The notes under the pieces were generated by a model. It was not told the origin of the DNA and searched no databases. It saw only the letters and a program-made list of their open reading frames with translations. Shown here piece by piece: positions 1 through 8,953 of a DNA stretch of 64,000 bases. Source of the stretch: Myxococcales bacterium (GTDB lineage Bacteria > Myxococcota_A > Polyangia > Palsa-1104 > JAEUJZ01); the NCBI GenBank assembly GCA_016794505.1, contig JAEUJZ010000013.1, positions 296,689 to 360,688 on the forward strand, read 5' to 3'. Position 1 is the stretch's first letter; every line of letters starts with the position of its first letter. The position numbers were made by a program, and so were the translations under genes.

Positions 1-1
1 C

Positions 2-913
2 GTCGACTATCTGCACCTGCCCGGACCGGATGGCCCCCCAGAGGCGCAGGCTCAAGACTATGCCTACGCGCCGGGATCGCGCTTGGTAAAGACGATCATG
101 AACCCGCTGAAGCGGCAGCACGGCTTGAGCTTGATCGATCTCATCAAGCCCGACTTTCAGGGCGGCGTCCTGACGGCGATGGCGGTGAGTCCCAGCGCGC
201 TAAAAGAGGTCTTCAAAGGCTCCAGCGTTGAGATCCTGTGGCAGCTTGAGCAGAAGAAATCAGGAGCCGCCACCTTCGTTGCGCCGGATCCCGACGACCT
301 GGGGCTAGAGACCGCCATCGAAAACGCCGGCCTCGACGAAGACGAGCGCGCCATGCTGGAAGCGATGTTCACGCCGAGCACGGGACGCGCCCACTCGTTC
401 GCGCTCGACTTTTCGATTTTGCAGAGCGCGCAGCAGAAGCTGTTCCGCTCGGGCCTGCGCTGGTACGCCGGGGCCCAGCGCAACCTGGCGAAAGGCAAAG
501 GACAGCGCTTCTATTCGTTCGAACCCGAGGTATCTGAGTGGAACGAAGCGCAGCGCTTGGCGCAGAAGTTCAACGTGCAAGCGGTGCTGTTCGGGCACAC
601 GCACGCGGCTCGGTTTCAGCACGCAGACGGCCTGTGCTACGTCAACAGCGGCACGTGGATTCGCCTGATCCAGCTGCCACCCGACGATGCCGATGACGAC
701 ACCTGGGCAGAATTTCTGGCTCTGGCGCGACGGAACCCGCAGCTCAATCCCGAAAAGGGCGACATGGTGCCGCTGTTCACTCGCTTTACCGCGGCGCTGG
801 TCGAAGCCAACGAAGCCGAAGGCGGTGCGCAGATCTCGCTGGTCGAGTGGAAAGATCAGGCGCTGACGGTTCATCACAGCGCACGAGTACCCGCGGCACA
901 GGGTGGAGCGTGA
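2..913 (+). CDS. Calcineurin-like metallophosphoesterase, C-terminal part (5' end outside window)
   Basis: The frame is open from the left edge, so the start lies outside the window and only about the last 303 residues are seen. The GHTH motif at 593-604, followed by a small beta-rich stretch ending in VNSGTW, is the last metal-binding block of calcineurin-like phosphoesterases; the earlier Asp/His blocks must lie further left. Such enzymes hydrolyse phosphomono- or diesters with two metal ions, but the substrate cannot be read here. The stop TGA (911-913) overlaps the GTG start of the next gene, so the two are probably translationally coupled. That partner is a caspase-fold protease, which suggests a shared signalling or conflict role rather than general metabolism. 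The family call is firm; the role is inferred. Confidence 0.8.
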   Translation, partial: VDYLHLPGPDGPPEAQAQDYAYAPGSRLVKTIMNPLKRQHGLSLIDLIKPDFQGGVLTAMAVSPSALKEVFKGSSVEILWQLEQKKSGAATFVAPDPDDLGLETAIENAGLDEDERAMLEAMFTPSTGRAHSFALDFSILQSAQQKLFRSGLRWYAGAQRNLAKGKGQRFYSFEPEVSEWNEAQRLAQKFNVQAVLFGHTHAARFQHADGLCYVNSGTWIRLIQLPPDDADDDTWAEFLALARRNPQLNPEKGDMVPLFTRFTAALVEANEAEGGAQISLVEWKDQALTVHHSARVPAAQGGA

Positions 914-2649
914 GCACAGGCACCAAGTCACGGCCGCAGCACAGCGGACTCGGGCTGCTGTTGGCCGATGCCGATTCCCACACACCACACTTGGCCAAGC
1001 CGCTGGCTGAACAGACGGGGCGACGGCACAACCCGCTTCAGAAAGGCCCGCTGCCGAAGCTCTTGTGGAACGAAGGGGGCGATGCGGGCAGTCTGCCCCA
1101 GCAGCGCTGGGGAGTGATCGTCCCGCAGGGTGAAGAAGGCGATGCCCTGCTCGATCGCATCGCGCCGTTGATCGCGCATCGCAGACGGCAGCAGGACGAT
1201 CAGCCGATCCCGATCTTCCGTGCTCCCAGCAAGGCCGATGATGTCGAAGCCGCGCTGTGGCGCAAGCAACAGTTCGATTCCGGCAAAGACACGCGCGAGG
1301 CGCTGCCGCGCTATCAGCTGATCTTGGGCAACCTCGATCAGGTGCCACTTTCGATCCAGAACGTGCAGAGCATCGACGGCTTTGTCGGTCGCTTGGCGTT
1401 CGACGATGCCGATGGCTATCGCGCCTATGCCGAAAAAGTCCTGCGCTATGAAAACCAGACGGCGCGCAGCGATTCGGGGCAGGCTCTGTTTTTTACCGTC
1501 CATGACGGCACCGATGCGACCAAGGCCGGCTATGAATCGTTGATGGCTCCCGGTGTGGCCATGGCGCAGCGCAAGGTGATGGAGCGCAAGCTGATGGCCC
1601 GCGCCATCGTCGAGGCAGGCGACAAAGCGACGCCGTCACGCGATGAGCTTCTGCGCGCGGCGGCCGGAGCGGATCCGATGGTGCTGTTCAGCATGAGCCA
1701 TGGCAGCGGCGCACCACTTCGTGGCTGGAAGAGCGAACAGGATCAGCGACGACGCCAAGGCGGACTATTGTTCCCCGACGGACTGCTTCTGGGCAGCGAC
1801 GTCGCCACGCGCTCGTTCCTGCCCGGTGGCATCTGGTTTCTGTTCGCGTGCTTCGGTGCGGGGACTCCCGAAAGCAGCAGCTATCACCACTGGCTGCAGG
1901 CACTGCAAGCGCAGGGTGAGCTCAGCGGCAACATCGACTATGTGCTCAAGGCGCTGCCGAAGCCGGGCGAGCGGCCGTTCATCGCCGCCGTGCCGCAGAT
2001 GGCGCTGCGCAATCCCAACGGCCCGCTCTGCGTCCTGGGACATGTCGATCTGGCCTGGAGCTACAGCTTCAGCGAGCTCGACACAGGCGAGCAAGTGGAT
2101 CGCCCCGCGCGCTTTGTGCAGATCATCACGGACCTGCTCAAGGGCAACCGCGTCGGTACGGCGCTGCGCTCGCTGATGCTGGCCTTGGGCGCCGCCAATT
2201 CAGAGCTGGCGACGATTTACGACCGCATCGCCAGGAATCCCAGCGCCCCAGTGAATGCCAAGCTAGACACGCGTCGCGCATACCTGTGGATGCAGCGACA
2301 CGATCTTGCGGGGTACATCCTGCTCGGCGATCCCGCGGTGCAGCTTCCCATCGCGACCGCGCAGAGCCAGCAGTCTCTTTCTGCTCCGACGCTGGCGTCT
2401 TCACGCAATGCAAGCCTAGGACTTGCGCAGCCCGCGCCCGCGGCGGGCGAATCCAATACAGCGCAGGTGCTGCCATCGGGCGAGCCACGCGGCAGCGAGC
2501 GCGTGGATGCGCTAGAGCGAGCCATCGCGCAGTGGATCGTCGATCCGCAGAAGCTGCCCGACTTGGCCGCCGATCTGTCCATGCCCCAGGCCGAGCTGCG
2601 CACGCTCTGCGAGCGCTATCGCCAAGCCGGCCGCGCGACGCTGAGCTGA
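910..2649 (+). CDS. Caspase-fold (clan CD, C25/CHAT-like) cysteine protease
   Basis: A 579-residue protein if the GTG at 910 is used; it overlaps the upstream stop as GTGA. An open extension to 847 exists but lies inside the upstream gene. The catalytic pair of clan CD peptidases is visible: His264 in SMSHGSG and Cys314 in LFACFGAG, each after a hydrophobic strand. The later stretch YILLGDPAVQLP matches the end of gingipain/CHAT domains. The C-terminal 50 residues form a separate predicted helical segment (VDALERAIAQW onward) after a Pro/Ser-rich linker, comparable in size to the small adaptor domains on bacterial conflict effectors. No signal peptide is seen, so it is probably cytoplasmic. 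The fold is well supported; target and activation are unknown. Confidence 0.75.
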   Translation: MSTGTKSRPQHSGLGLLLADADSHTPHLAKPLAEQTGRRHNPLQKGPLPKLLWNEGGDAGSLPQQRWGVIVPQGEEGDALLDRIAPLIAHRRRQQDDQPIPIFRAPSKADDVEAALWRKQQFDSGKDTREALPRYQLILGNLDQVPLSIQNVQSIDGFVGRLAFDDADGYRAYAEKVLRYENQTARSDSGQALFFTVHDGTDATKAGYESLMAPGVAMAQRKVMERKLMARAIVEAGDKATPSRDELLRAAAGADPMVLFSMSHGSGAPLRGWKSEQDQRRRQGGLLFPDGLLLGSDVATRSFLPGGIWFLFACFGAGTPESSSYHHWLQALQAQGELSGNIDYVLKALPKPGERPFIAAVPQMALRNPNGPLCVLGHVDLAWSYSFSELDTGEQVDRPARFVQIITDLLKGNRVGTALRSLMLALGAANSELATIYDRIARNPSAPVNAKLDTRRAYLWMQRHDLAGYILLGDPAVQLPIATAQSQQSLSAPTLASSRNASLGLAQPAPAAGESNTAQVLPSGEPRGSERVDALERAIAQWIVDPQKLPDLAADLSMPQAELRTLCERYRQAGRATLS

Positions 2650-2667
2650 CTCCTTTTTCGCTCGCCG

Positions 2668-3747
2668 CTACGCCTTGGGCGGCGCGATGTGTCCCCACGT
2701 TTTCAGATCCGCAAGCGTATCGAGGATGCTCTGCTTGAGCGGAAGGAAGCTCAAGCCAAGCTCGCGCTGAATCTTGCTGTGGTCGAAGCGCGGCACGCGG
2801 CCCACGTGCGTACGCAGATAGCTGCCGATGCCCTTGGGCTGCAGGTACGAGCTGAGCTTGACGACGTAGTCCCCCACGCCGCAGTCGAGACCCAGGTTGG
2901 GCAGCTTGTAGCCTTCGTACCCCGAGGCGCGCAGTAGCTCAACCAGCTCACGCATGGTGATCGCGGTGTTGGCGCAGATATAGCGACCATGGGCCGCCTG
3001 CGTCTCGATCGCCAAGACATGTGCTCGCGCGACATCGCGGACGTCAACGAAGCCCCAGGCCAGGTTCATGATGCCGGGGTACGCCCCGACCAACAGATCC
3101 AGAAACATCTGCGGCGACGTGTTGATCGCAGCAGACAGCGATGGGCCGATCACCAAGAACGGATTGATGACCACCAGATCAAAGCCTGGCTTCTCTTCCT
3201 CGATGAAGCGCCAGCCGGCCTTTTCCGCCAAGGTCTTCGACAGGTAATACGCGTTGCGCTCCAGCGTTGACTTGGTGTTCCAGTCCGCCTCGGTCAGCAC
3301 GTGATCGGACTCTGGCTCGTCGGTAATCGCTGCCATGGACGAGGTCAGGACGACGCGTCGCACGCTGCCAGCTTTCTTGCACGACTCAAGCACGGTGCGC
3401 GTGCCCTGCACCGCGGGATCCACCAGATCCTTCTGGGGGTCCTGCGCATTGAGCATGTAGGGGCTCGCGGTGTGCATCACGTACTCGCAGCCAGCTACCG
3501 CGCCATCGAACGAGCCGGGCTTCATCAGATCGGCCTCGACCAGCTCTAGGTGCGTGTCGGCATCGGGCAGCGCACGCAGATGCGCGATGTCTTTTTCTTT
3601 CTCTTTTCGCAGGCTGCGTACCGTGCCGCGAACGCAATAGCCACGCGCAAGAAGCTGCGCCACAACATGCGATGCGATGTAGCCCGCTGAACCCGTGACG
3701 CAGACAGGGGCCGAAGTGACGGGAGCGGAATGATGGGATGCGCTCAT
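2668..3747 (-). CDS. NAD(P)-dependent epimerase/reductase, dihydroflavonol-4-reductase-like
   Basis: A 359-residue extended short-chain dehydrogenase. The N terminus carries the Rossmann loop VTGSAGYIASH, and the YxxxK catalytic pair appears as YYLSK after a TSS stretch, as in dihydroflavonol reductase, cinnamoyl-CoA reductase and 3-beta-HSD relatives. The substrate is a carbonyl or hydroxyl compound that cannot be named. The open frame extends to 3963, but the ATG at 3747 is preferred because it follows a strong GGAGG and begins just before the cofactor fold. It converges with the caspase-like gene, with only 18 bp between the stops. Confidence 0.8.
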   Translation of the reverse strand: MSASHHSAPVTSAPVCVTGSAGYIASHVVAQLLARGYCVRGTVRSLRKEKEKDIAHLRALPDADTHLELVEADLMKPGSFDGAVAGCEYVMHTASPYMLNAQDPQKDLVDPAVQGTRTVLESCKKAGSVRRVVLTSSMAAITDEPESDHVLTEADWNTKSTLERNAYYLSKTLAEKAGWRFIEEEKPGFDLVVINPFLVIGPSLSAAINTSPQMFLDLLVGAYPGIMNLAWGFVDVRDVARAHVLAIETQAAHGRYICANTAITMRELVELLRASGYEGYKLPNLGLDCGVGDYVVKLSSYLQPKGIGSYLRTHVGRVPRFDHSKIQRELGLSFLPLKQSILDTLADLKTWGHIAPPKA

Positions 3748-3811
3748 GGGGCCAAACCTCCGGCGCCCATAGTAGCCCCAGCGGGCGTACGACGATGCGA
3801 AGTAGCCTGGA

Positions 3812-4444
3812 CTAGCTGCGCAGCTGACTGAGCGCCGCGACCAAGCCCAGCGGCATGGCGCGCAGGCCGAGGACCAACAGATCGTCTTCGGTGCCGAACT
3901 CGCGGATGGCCACCACTTCGGAAAGAGCCGCGACGATGCGCTGCGCTCGTTCGTTCTTGGCAAGGCGCGGCAGCTTCATCAGATCGAGGATGAACAGATC
4001 GCCCTGCGCATCGAGGATCATCGCCGGGCGCATCGGCATGAAGTTGAGCAGATCGCCCGGCTTGGACAGATCCATCATCGACAGCATCTGCACCATGGGG
4101 CTGTCGCCTTCGGGCTTGATGGTCAAGTCGCGGACGCGAAGCTCAACCCGCACGCTGCCCAGTGAAAACAGCACCTGCTCGATGGTCAGCGTCGCAGCCA
4201 GCGCCATCTTCGTGCCCATGACTTCCAGCGTGGCCGAGACGCGAATGCCCGGCGGCTCCGAGGTCAGCGTCAAGTCCGGGGGCAGCTTGCGGCCACCAAA
4301 CTTGTGTGCCAGCCAGTTGATCGCGTCGAGCGGGACGCCGACACGCATGCGCGCGGCGTTGATGACGCAGCGCAGCAGGTATTCCGGGTGAGAGGCCAGG
4401 TAAGCCAAGCCGCTTTGGATGTCGCTAAGAGACAGAATGGTCAT
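3812..4444 (-). CDS. Hypothetical protein, about 210 residues
   Basis: I do not recognise this family. The protein is short, without a signal peptide or clear membrane segment. Its middle is a run of alternating hydrophobic strands (residues about 60-120), reminiscent of lipid-binding beta folds, and the last third is helical with a charged segment KLPRLAKNERAQR. Codon use matches the neighbours and the frame is clean, so it is likely real. It lies 64 bp upstream of the reductase gene on the same strand and could share a transcript with it. Its start faces an AT-rich stretch (4585-4690) that may carry promoters for it and for the divergent uppS. Confidence 0.55.
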   Translation of the reverse strand: MTILSLSDIQSGLAYLASHPEYLLRCVINAARMRVGVPLDAINWLAHKFGGRKLPPDLTLTSEPPGIRVSATLEVMGTKMALAATLTIEQVLFSLGSVRVELRVRDLTIKPEGDSPMVQMLSMMDLSKPGDLLNFMPMRPAMILDAQGDLFILDLMKLPRLAKNERAQRIVAALSEVVAIREFGTEDDLLVLGLRAMPLGLVAALSQLRS

Positions 4445-4584
4445 GCGCGTACCCTATCGCAAAGCCCGAACCAAGTCATCGGCTGCGTGTTCCCGTCGGG
4501 CCGCTTTCGCGACAGCCCGTCGCCGTGAGCCACGTCGCTCGGTCGATAGTCTGTGCCTCCCTTTGTGCGTCCATTCTCGGTGCT

Positions 4585-4690
4585 TATGACGAAGCTCCTT
4601 TTTCCACTTCTTCCGATTTCTTAGAACACCTAACTAATTCCTTTTTTTGAGCAACAGCATTCCTATTTCAAGGCAAAAACGGAATGCGAC
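4585..4690. promoter_or_regulatory. AT-rich divergent intergenic region upstream of uppS
   Basis: The gap between the divergent starts at 4444 and uppS is about 400 bp. Within it, 4585-4690 is clearly AT-rich and holds a T7 run and an imperfectly isolated inverted repeat: GCATTCC (4657-4663) and GGAATGC (4681-4687) with a 17-nt spacer. This is the expected place for the promoters of both flanking genes. No promoter hexamer pair is convincing enough to name. Confidence 0.35.
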
Positions 4691-4840
4691 TTCACGTGCC
4701 GCGAGCCGGAATCCTTCCCCGCGTTCGGTCTTCATCAAAGCTTCATAGTTTTGTCATTTGTCCGGCGGACGTCGTCTGTGATACCTCTGCATCTTATGCA
4801 GTCCTCACCATGCCCACAGTCGGGAGAGCGCTCACGCCAT

Positions 4841-5698
4841 GTGCTGGCCCATGCATGGGCCCATGCTCTGGCCCATGCTCTGGCCCATGGCGATCCCGCG
4901 GCACTGGGCATGGCGGCTGGCAGTGGCGAGCCGACGGCGACACGGCCCGCAACGAGCGAGCCATCGGGCGAGGAAACAGCCATCCCGACGGCGCGACACG
5001 TTGCGATCATCATGGACGGCAACGGGCGCTGGGCGCAGCAGCGCGGCCTGCCGCGGATCGCCGGTCACAAGCAAGGCGCGGTAGCGGTGCGCGATACCGT
5101 CCGCGCGGCCCGTCGCCTGGGCCTGTCGGCGCTGACTCTGTACGCTTTTTCTGAACAGAATTGGGGCCGTCCGCTCGACGAAGTCAGCGGCCTGATGCAG
5201 CTTTTGCATGACTATGTGGTCGACGAGCGCAGCGAGATCTTGGAAAATGGCATCCGGCTGCGCACCATCGGCAACATCACACGCCTGCCCGCGTTCGTTC
5301 GCCGGCCGCTTGAGTCGCTGATCGCTGACTCTGCGCACCAGAGCGGCATGACCCTGAGCTTGGCCTTGTCCTATGGCGGTCGCGAGTCAATCACCGATGC
5401 CGCGCGCAGCCTGCTGCGCGCCGTTGCCGAGGGCACGCTGCAACCCGAAGACATCGACGAAGACATGGTCTCTGCTGCGATGCAGACTGCAGATCTGCCG
5501 CCGGTTGACCTGATCATCCGCACCTCTGGCGAGCGCCGCATCTCGAACTTCCTGCTTTGGGAAGGCGTGCATGCTCGCTTCTACACCACGCCCTGCCTGT
5601 GGCCTGACTTCAACCAAAAGGAGCTCCTTTTGGCGCTGCGTCAAAGCCACCTGCTGCAGACTCAAAGTTCCCCTTTACCGACGGCGCCTACGACCTAG
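4841..5698 (+). CDS. uppS: Isoprenyl transferase / undecaprenyl diphosphate synthase
   Basis: Cis-prenyltransferase that adds isopentenyl units to farnesyl diphosphate to make the C55 lipid carrier for peptidoglycan and other envelope glycans. The signature blocks are present: IIMDGNGRWA with the catalytic Asp, LYAFSEQNWGRP, LSYGGRESI and the substrate-binding RTSGERRISNFLLWE. The start is uncertain. The frame is open from a TTG at 4751; the GTG at 4841 follows a GGGAGAG and gives 285 residues; the ATG at 4910 gives 262 residues, closest to the usual size (about 250) but has no ribosome-binding site. The longer forms add a repetitive Ala-His N terminus. It is followed 17 bp later by cdsA, a common pairing. 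Confidence 0.92.
   Translation: MLAHAWAHALAHALAHGDPAALGMAAGSGEPTATRPATSEPSGEETAIPTARHVAIIMDGNGRWAQQRGLPRIAGHKQGAVAVRDTVRAARRLGLSALTLYAFSEQNWGRPLDEVSGLMQLLHDYVVDERSEILENGIRLRTIGNITRLPAFVRRPLESLIADSAHQSGMTLSLALSYGGRESITDAARSLLRAVAEGTLQPEDIDEDMVSAAMQTADLPPVDLIIRTSGERRISNFLLWEGVHARFYTTPCLWPDFNQKELLLALRQSHLLQTQSSPLPTAPTT
4844..4891 (+). repeat. Four tandem 12-bp repeats (CTGGCCCATGCT-like)
   Basis: Four successive 12-bp units, the last two nearly identical, lie at the 5' end of the uppS frame. In that frame they would encode repeated AHAL/AHAW tetrapeptides. They may be coding (a repetitive N-terminal extension) or untranslated, depending on the uppS start. Confidence 0.7.
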
Positions 5699-5715
5699 CG
5701 CGCATCCAAAACGAC

Positions 5716-6537
5716 ATGTCCAACCTCGCCCTTCGATTCCTGACGGCCCTTGTGGCCATCCCGCTTTTGATCGCGAGCATCAGCTGGCACCAGCCGTATG
5801 GCGTGTGGTTGTGGGTGTTGTTTGCTCAGGTCGCCGGCCTGCGCGAGTGGATGAACATGACGATGCCCACTGCTCCGCGGCTGCAGCGCGGGTTCGGCGT
5901 TGTAGTAGGCGTCGCGCTGGGCACGCTGGTGTGCTGGGTGCCGGACACGCGCATGCTGCTGGCCGGTGTCTGGGGCAGCACCATCGCCATCTTTCTGTTC
6001 TTCCTGTTCTTTTATCCGCCGATCGAAACCGTGGCGTCACGCATCTCATCCACCGTCGGTGGCGTGTTCTATGCTGGCCTGCTGATCAGCCCACTTATGA
6101 TGTTCAAGCTGCGGCCTTCTGGGGATGGCGCGGCGTGGATTTACATCTGCCTGAGCTCGGCGTGGCTCTCGGACACGGGCGCGTACTTCGCCGGCCGCTT
6201 TCTGGGCCCCTTTATCCCCGCCAAGCTGTGGCCCGCCATCAGCCCGAAAAAGACGATGATCGGCGGCGTCGGCGGCATGGCTGGCAGCCTGCTCGCGCTG
6301 TCCGTTGCCAAGCTGTGGTACTTGCCGATGCTGTCCTGGTTGGATGTCGTCGCCATCGCGGCGCCCGCCAACCTGCTGGGCCAGCTGGGAGATCTATGTG
6401 AGTCGCTGATTAAACGCTCCGTCGGTGTCAAAGACTCGGGCGTGCTTCTTCCCGGCCACGGCGGCATGCTCGATCGCATTGATGCCCTCTTGCTGGTGGT
6501 GCCCTATGTCTATCTTTATGCGCAGCTGCGCTTCTAA
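5716..6537 (+). CDS. cdsA: Phosphatidate cytidylyltransferase
   Basis: Inner-membrane enzyme that makes CDP-diacylglycerol from phosphatidate and CTP, the branch point of phospholipid synthesis. The 273-residue protein is a chain of hydrophobic helices. Its C-terminal third carries the CdsA signature region, seen as SDTGAYFAGR, ISPKKTMIGGVGG, GDLCESLIKR and KDSGVLLPGHGGMLDRID. Length fits the family. It follows uppS by 17 bp in the same direction, so co-transcription is likely. A Ser/Thr kinase gene begins 43 bp downstream. Confidence 0.95.
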   Translation: MSNLALRFLTALVAIPLLIASISWHQPYGVWLWVLFAQVAGLREWMNMTMPTAPRLQRGFGVVVGVALGTLVCWVPDTRMLLAGVWGSTIAIFLFFLFFYPPIETVASRISSTVGGVFYAGLLISPLMMFKLRPSGDGAAWIYICLSSAWLSDTGAYFAGRFLGPFIPAKLWPAISPKKTMIGGVGGMAGSLLALSVAKLWYLPMLSWLDVVAIAAPANLLGQLGDLCESLIKRSVGVKDSGVLLPGHGGMLDRIDALLLVVPYVYLYAQLRF

Positions 6538-6580
6538 CTGCGGTCTACCGCACCGTCGATAATTCGCGAGGCAAGCAGCC

Positions 6581-8134
6581 ATGGCGCCGATTCCACAGCT
6601 GTCGTCCGTGGGCCGGTACAAGAACCTTTCACTCCTTGGCGCAGGAGGCATGGGAGCGGTCTATCGTGCCTACGATCCGTCGCTGGATCGCACTGTCGCG
6701 CTCAAGTTGGTGCTGCTGCAGCCGGGGCACAGCGATCATAACCCTGACTATCTGATCCGCTTCGAGCGCGAGGCCAAGGCCATCGCACGCTTGTCGCATC
6801 CGCACATCGTGCAGGTCTATGACTTCGGTCGCGATGAGGCCGGCAATCCCTATTTCGTGATGGAGCTTGTAAAGGGCAAGGCGCTCTCAACGGTGTCCAA
6901 AGAGCGCGGCCCCCTGCCCGCCGCCGAAGCCGTGAACCTGATCCGACAGGCGGCCATCGGTCTGCAGGCGGCACACGATGTCGGCATCGTTCACCGCGAC
7001 GTCAAGCCGCACAACATGCTGGTCGATGAAAAGGGCCAGGTGAAGCTCGTCGACTTCGGCGTTGCGCGCGTGGCCGGCGGTGTCAGCGAAGGCATGACCG
7101 CGACCAACGAAGCGCTGGGCACGCTGCACTACATGGCGCCCGAAGTGTTGTCGGGAAAGCCCGTGGATGCCCGCGCCGATATCTATTCACTGGGCTTGGT
7201 CCTTTACCACCTTTTGACCGGGCACCCGCCGTTTCAGTCCGAGAGTGCGGTCGGCGTGGCCATGAAGCAGATCAGCGAGCCACTGCCGGACATCAGCAAC
7301 GAAGTGCCGACGGCATCCGCCGGGCTGCGCGATCTGCTGACCCGCATGACGCACAAAGAGCGCGAGCTGCGCGTCGCCACCTGCGCCGACGTCGCCAAGC
7401 TTGCGGCCAGCGTCCTTGACAACCTGGATGCCACCGCGCCCAGCGACGTGCCCTTGGCCGTAGCAGAGCGCCGCGCCCGCCAGCGTCGCACGCTGCTTGT
7501 GGCCGCAGGCCTGGGCTTGGCAGCTGCCGTGGCGGTACCTCTTTCCCTGTCGCAGCTGGGCCTGCGCAAGAAGCCGCGCGCTCTGCCCAAGCCGCCACCG
7601 CCACCGCCACCGGACGCACCGCCGCCACCGCCGCAGGCAGCGACAGCGCCGAGCCCGCCGGCCACCGGTCCAGTGCGCATCGCCGTCTTGCGGTTCAAGA
7701 ACCTGGGCGCTGATCCCAGCTTGAATGTCTTGGTCGAAGGCATTGCGGAACAAGTGACCACGGTGCTCGGTGAGCTTCGCGGCGACACGCCGGATCGCAT
7801 CGTGCTGCTCGAACGCAACCAGTTCGACGAACAGAACCTGCCCGAGCTTCTGCGCGGCAAAGACGAATACATGGATTCCGCGACGGTGGCGCGCATCGGA
7901 CGCGTTCTTGGCGTCGAGGTGCTGGTGCAGGGCGCGTTCAGCCGCATCGACGATCAGCTGCGCATCGTGGCGCGCTTTTCACGCGTCGAAAATGGCGAAA
8001 TCCTCGACAGCCTGACGCTGACCGCGCCGGGAAAAAGTGGCGCGCAGATCTTTGCCATGCAAGACCGCGTCGCTTCCGAGCTTCGCGATCGCCTGGTCAA
8101 GATCCTGCCCCGCCTGCGCCGCAGCCCCGGCTAG
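6581..8134 (+). CDS. Membrane Ser/Thr protein kinase with CsgG/TolB-like C-terminal domain
   Basis: A 517-residue Hanks-type kinase. The kinase domain fills residues about 10-285 with the glycine loop GAGGMGAV, the VALK lysine, HRDVKPHN (His138), DFGVARV and an APE-region YMAPEV. A single hydrophobic segment at about 305-325 is followed by a Pro-rich linker and then about 155 residues starting VRIAVLRFKNLG. That last part resembles the N-terminal fold of CsgG/TolB/FlgO-type lipoproteins (a beta strand, then helices with an LLERNQF block). The layout implies a cytoplasmic kinase and a periplasmic sensor-like domain. Substrates are unknown. It lies 43 bp after cdsA and could be in the same transcript. 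Confidence 0.88.
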   Translation: MAPIPQLSSVGRYKNLSLLGAGGMGAVYRAYDPSLDRTVALKLVLLQPGHSDHNPDYLIRFEREAKAIARLSHPHIVQVYDFGRDEAGNPYFVMELVKGKALSTVSKERGPLPAAEAVNLIRQAAIGLQAAHDVGIVHRDVKPHNMLVDEKGQVKLVDFGVARVAGGVSEGMTATNEALGTLHYMAPEVLSGKPVDARADIYSLGLVLYHLLTGHPPFQSESAVGVAMKQISEPLPDISNEVPTASAGLRDLLTRMTHKERELRVATCADVAKLAASVLDNLDATAPSDVPLAVAERRARQRRTLLVAAGLGLAAAVAVPLSLSQLGLRKKPRALPKPPPPPPPDAPPPPPQAATAPSPPATGPVRIAVLRFKNLGADPSLNVLVEGIAEQVTTVLGELRGDTPDRIVLLERNQFDEQNLPELLRGKDEYMDSATVARIGRVLGVEVLVQGAFSRIDDQLRIVARFSRVENGEILDSLTLTAPGKSGAQIFAMQDRVASELRDRLVKILPRLRRSPG

Positions 8135-8161
8135 CGCCGCGTGAAAAAGTCCAGGGCGGGC

Positions 8162-8953
8162 CTAGGCGCGGGGACCGAACAGCGCGGTGCCGACGCGGAT
8201 CAGCGTTGCGCCTTCAGCGATCGCGACCTCATAGTCGTGGCTCATCCCCATCGATAGCTCACGCAGATTCACAAACGGCCTGCTGATCGTGGCCTGCTGA
8301 TCGCGCAGGCTGCGCAGAAGCGCAAAGTACGGTCGCACCGCCTGCGGATCGCTGCAGGCAGGCGGGATGCACATCAGTCCATGGCAGAGCAGCCGACCTT
8401 CTTGCTGCGCGATCGCATCGAGCAAGACCGGAAGTTCCGCCGGGCTGCAGCCCGCTTTTTGCGCTTCATCCCCGACGTTGATCTGCAGCAAGCAGTCCTG
8501 CACGCGCTGCGCCTGCGCCTCATCGCTCGCCGCCTGCCGCAGGCGCAAGACCCGCGCCGAAATCGCCTCGATCAAGGCAACACTGTCGACGGTGTGTACC
8601 AGCGCGACGCGGCCGACGATCAGGTTCACTTTGTTGCGCTGAAGCGGCCCGATGAAGTGAAAGCGCAGCCGCGCGTGTTCAGCGGCCAGCGTTGCATCGC
8701 GACTCAGCTCGGCGCTCTTGTCGCGAAGCTCTTGTGCGTAGTTCTCGCCGAAGTCGCACTGACCGGCTCGCAGTGCCGCCGCGATGGCCGCCGTCGGCTG
8801 ATGCTTGCTGACCGCGACCAGACGCACACCGGCCAGCGAGCGACCCGCCTGCTCACAAGCGCGCTGTATCCCCGAGCGCAGCATCGGCAGCGTGACCGCA
8901 AGCCGCGCCGACCAGTCGACCTGTGAGCCCGCCACTTCACCGACCTCGCTCAC
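8162..8953 (-). CDS. yggS: YggS-family pyridoxal 5'-phosphate homeostasis protein
   Basis: A 263-residue PLP-binding protein of the alanine-racemase-like barrel family that buffers cellular PLP and has no known catalytic reaction. The PLP lysine is Lys50 in LVAVSKHQP. Other family blocks are FGENYAQE, FHFIGPLQRNK, LHGLMCIPP-like and LSMGMSHDYEVAI, ending IRVGTALFG. The start is GTG, and it overlaps the maf stop as GTGA, so the pair is translationally coupled. Its 3' end converges on the upstream kinase gene with a 27-bp gap. Confidence 0.93.
   Translation of the reverse strand: MSEVGEVAGSQVDWSARLAVTLPMLRSGIQRACEQAGRSLAGVRLVAVSKHQPTAAIAAALRAGQCDFGENYAQELRDKSAELSRDATLAAEHARLRFHFIGPLQRNKVNLIVGRVALVHTVDSVALIEAISARVLRLRQAASDEAQAQRVQDCLLQINVGDEAQKAGCSPAELPVLLDAIAQQEGRLLCHGLMCIPPACSDPQAVRPYFALLRSLRDQQATISRPFVNLRELSMGMSHDYEVAIAEGATLIRVGTALFGPRA

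Noticed and set aside
305..1348. Minus-strand frame of 347 codons
   Set aside because: It overlaps two plus-strand genes with clear motifs and shows no domain of its own.
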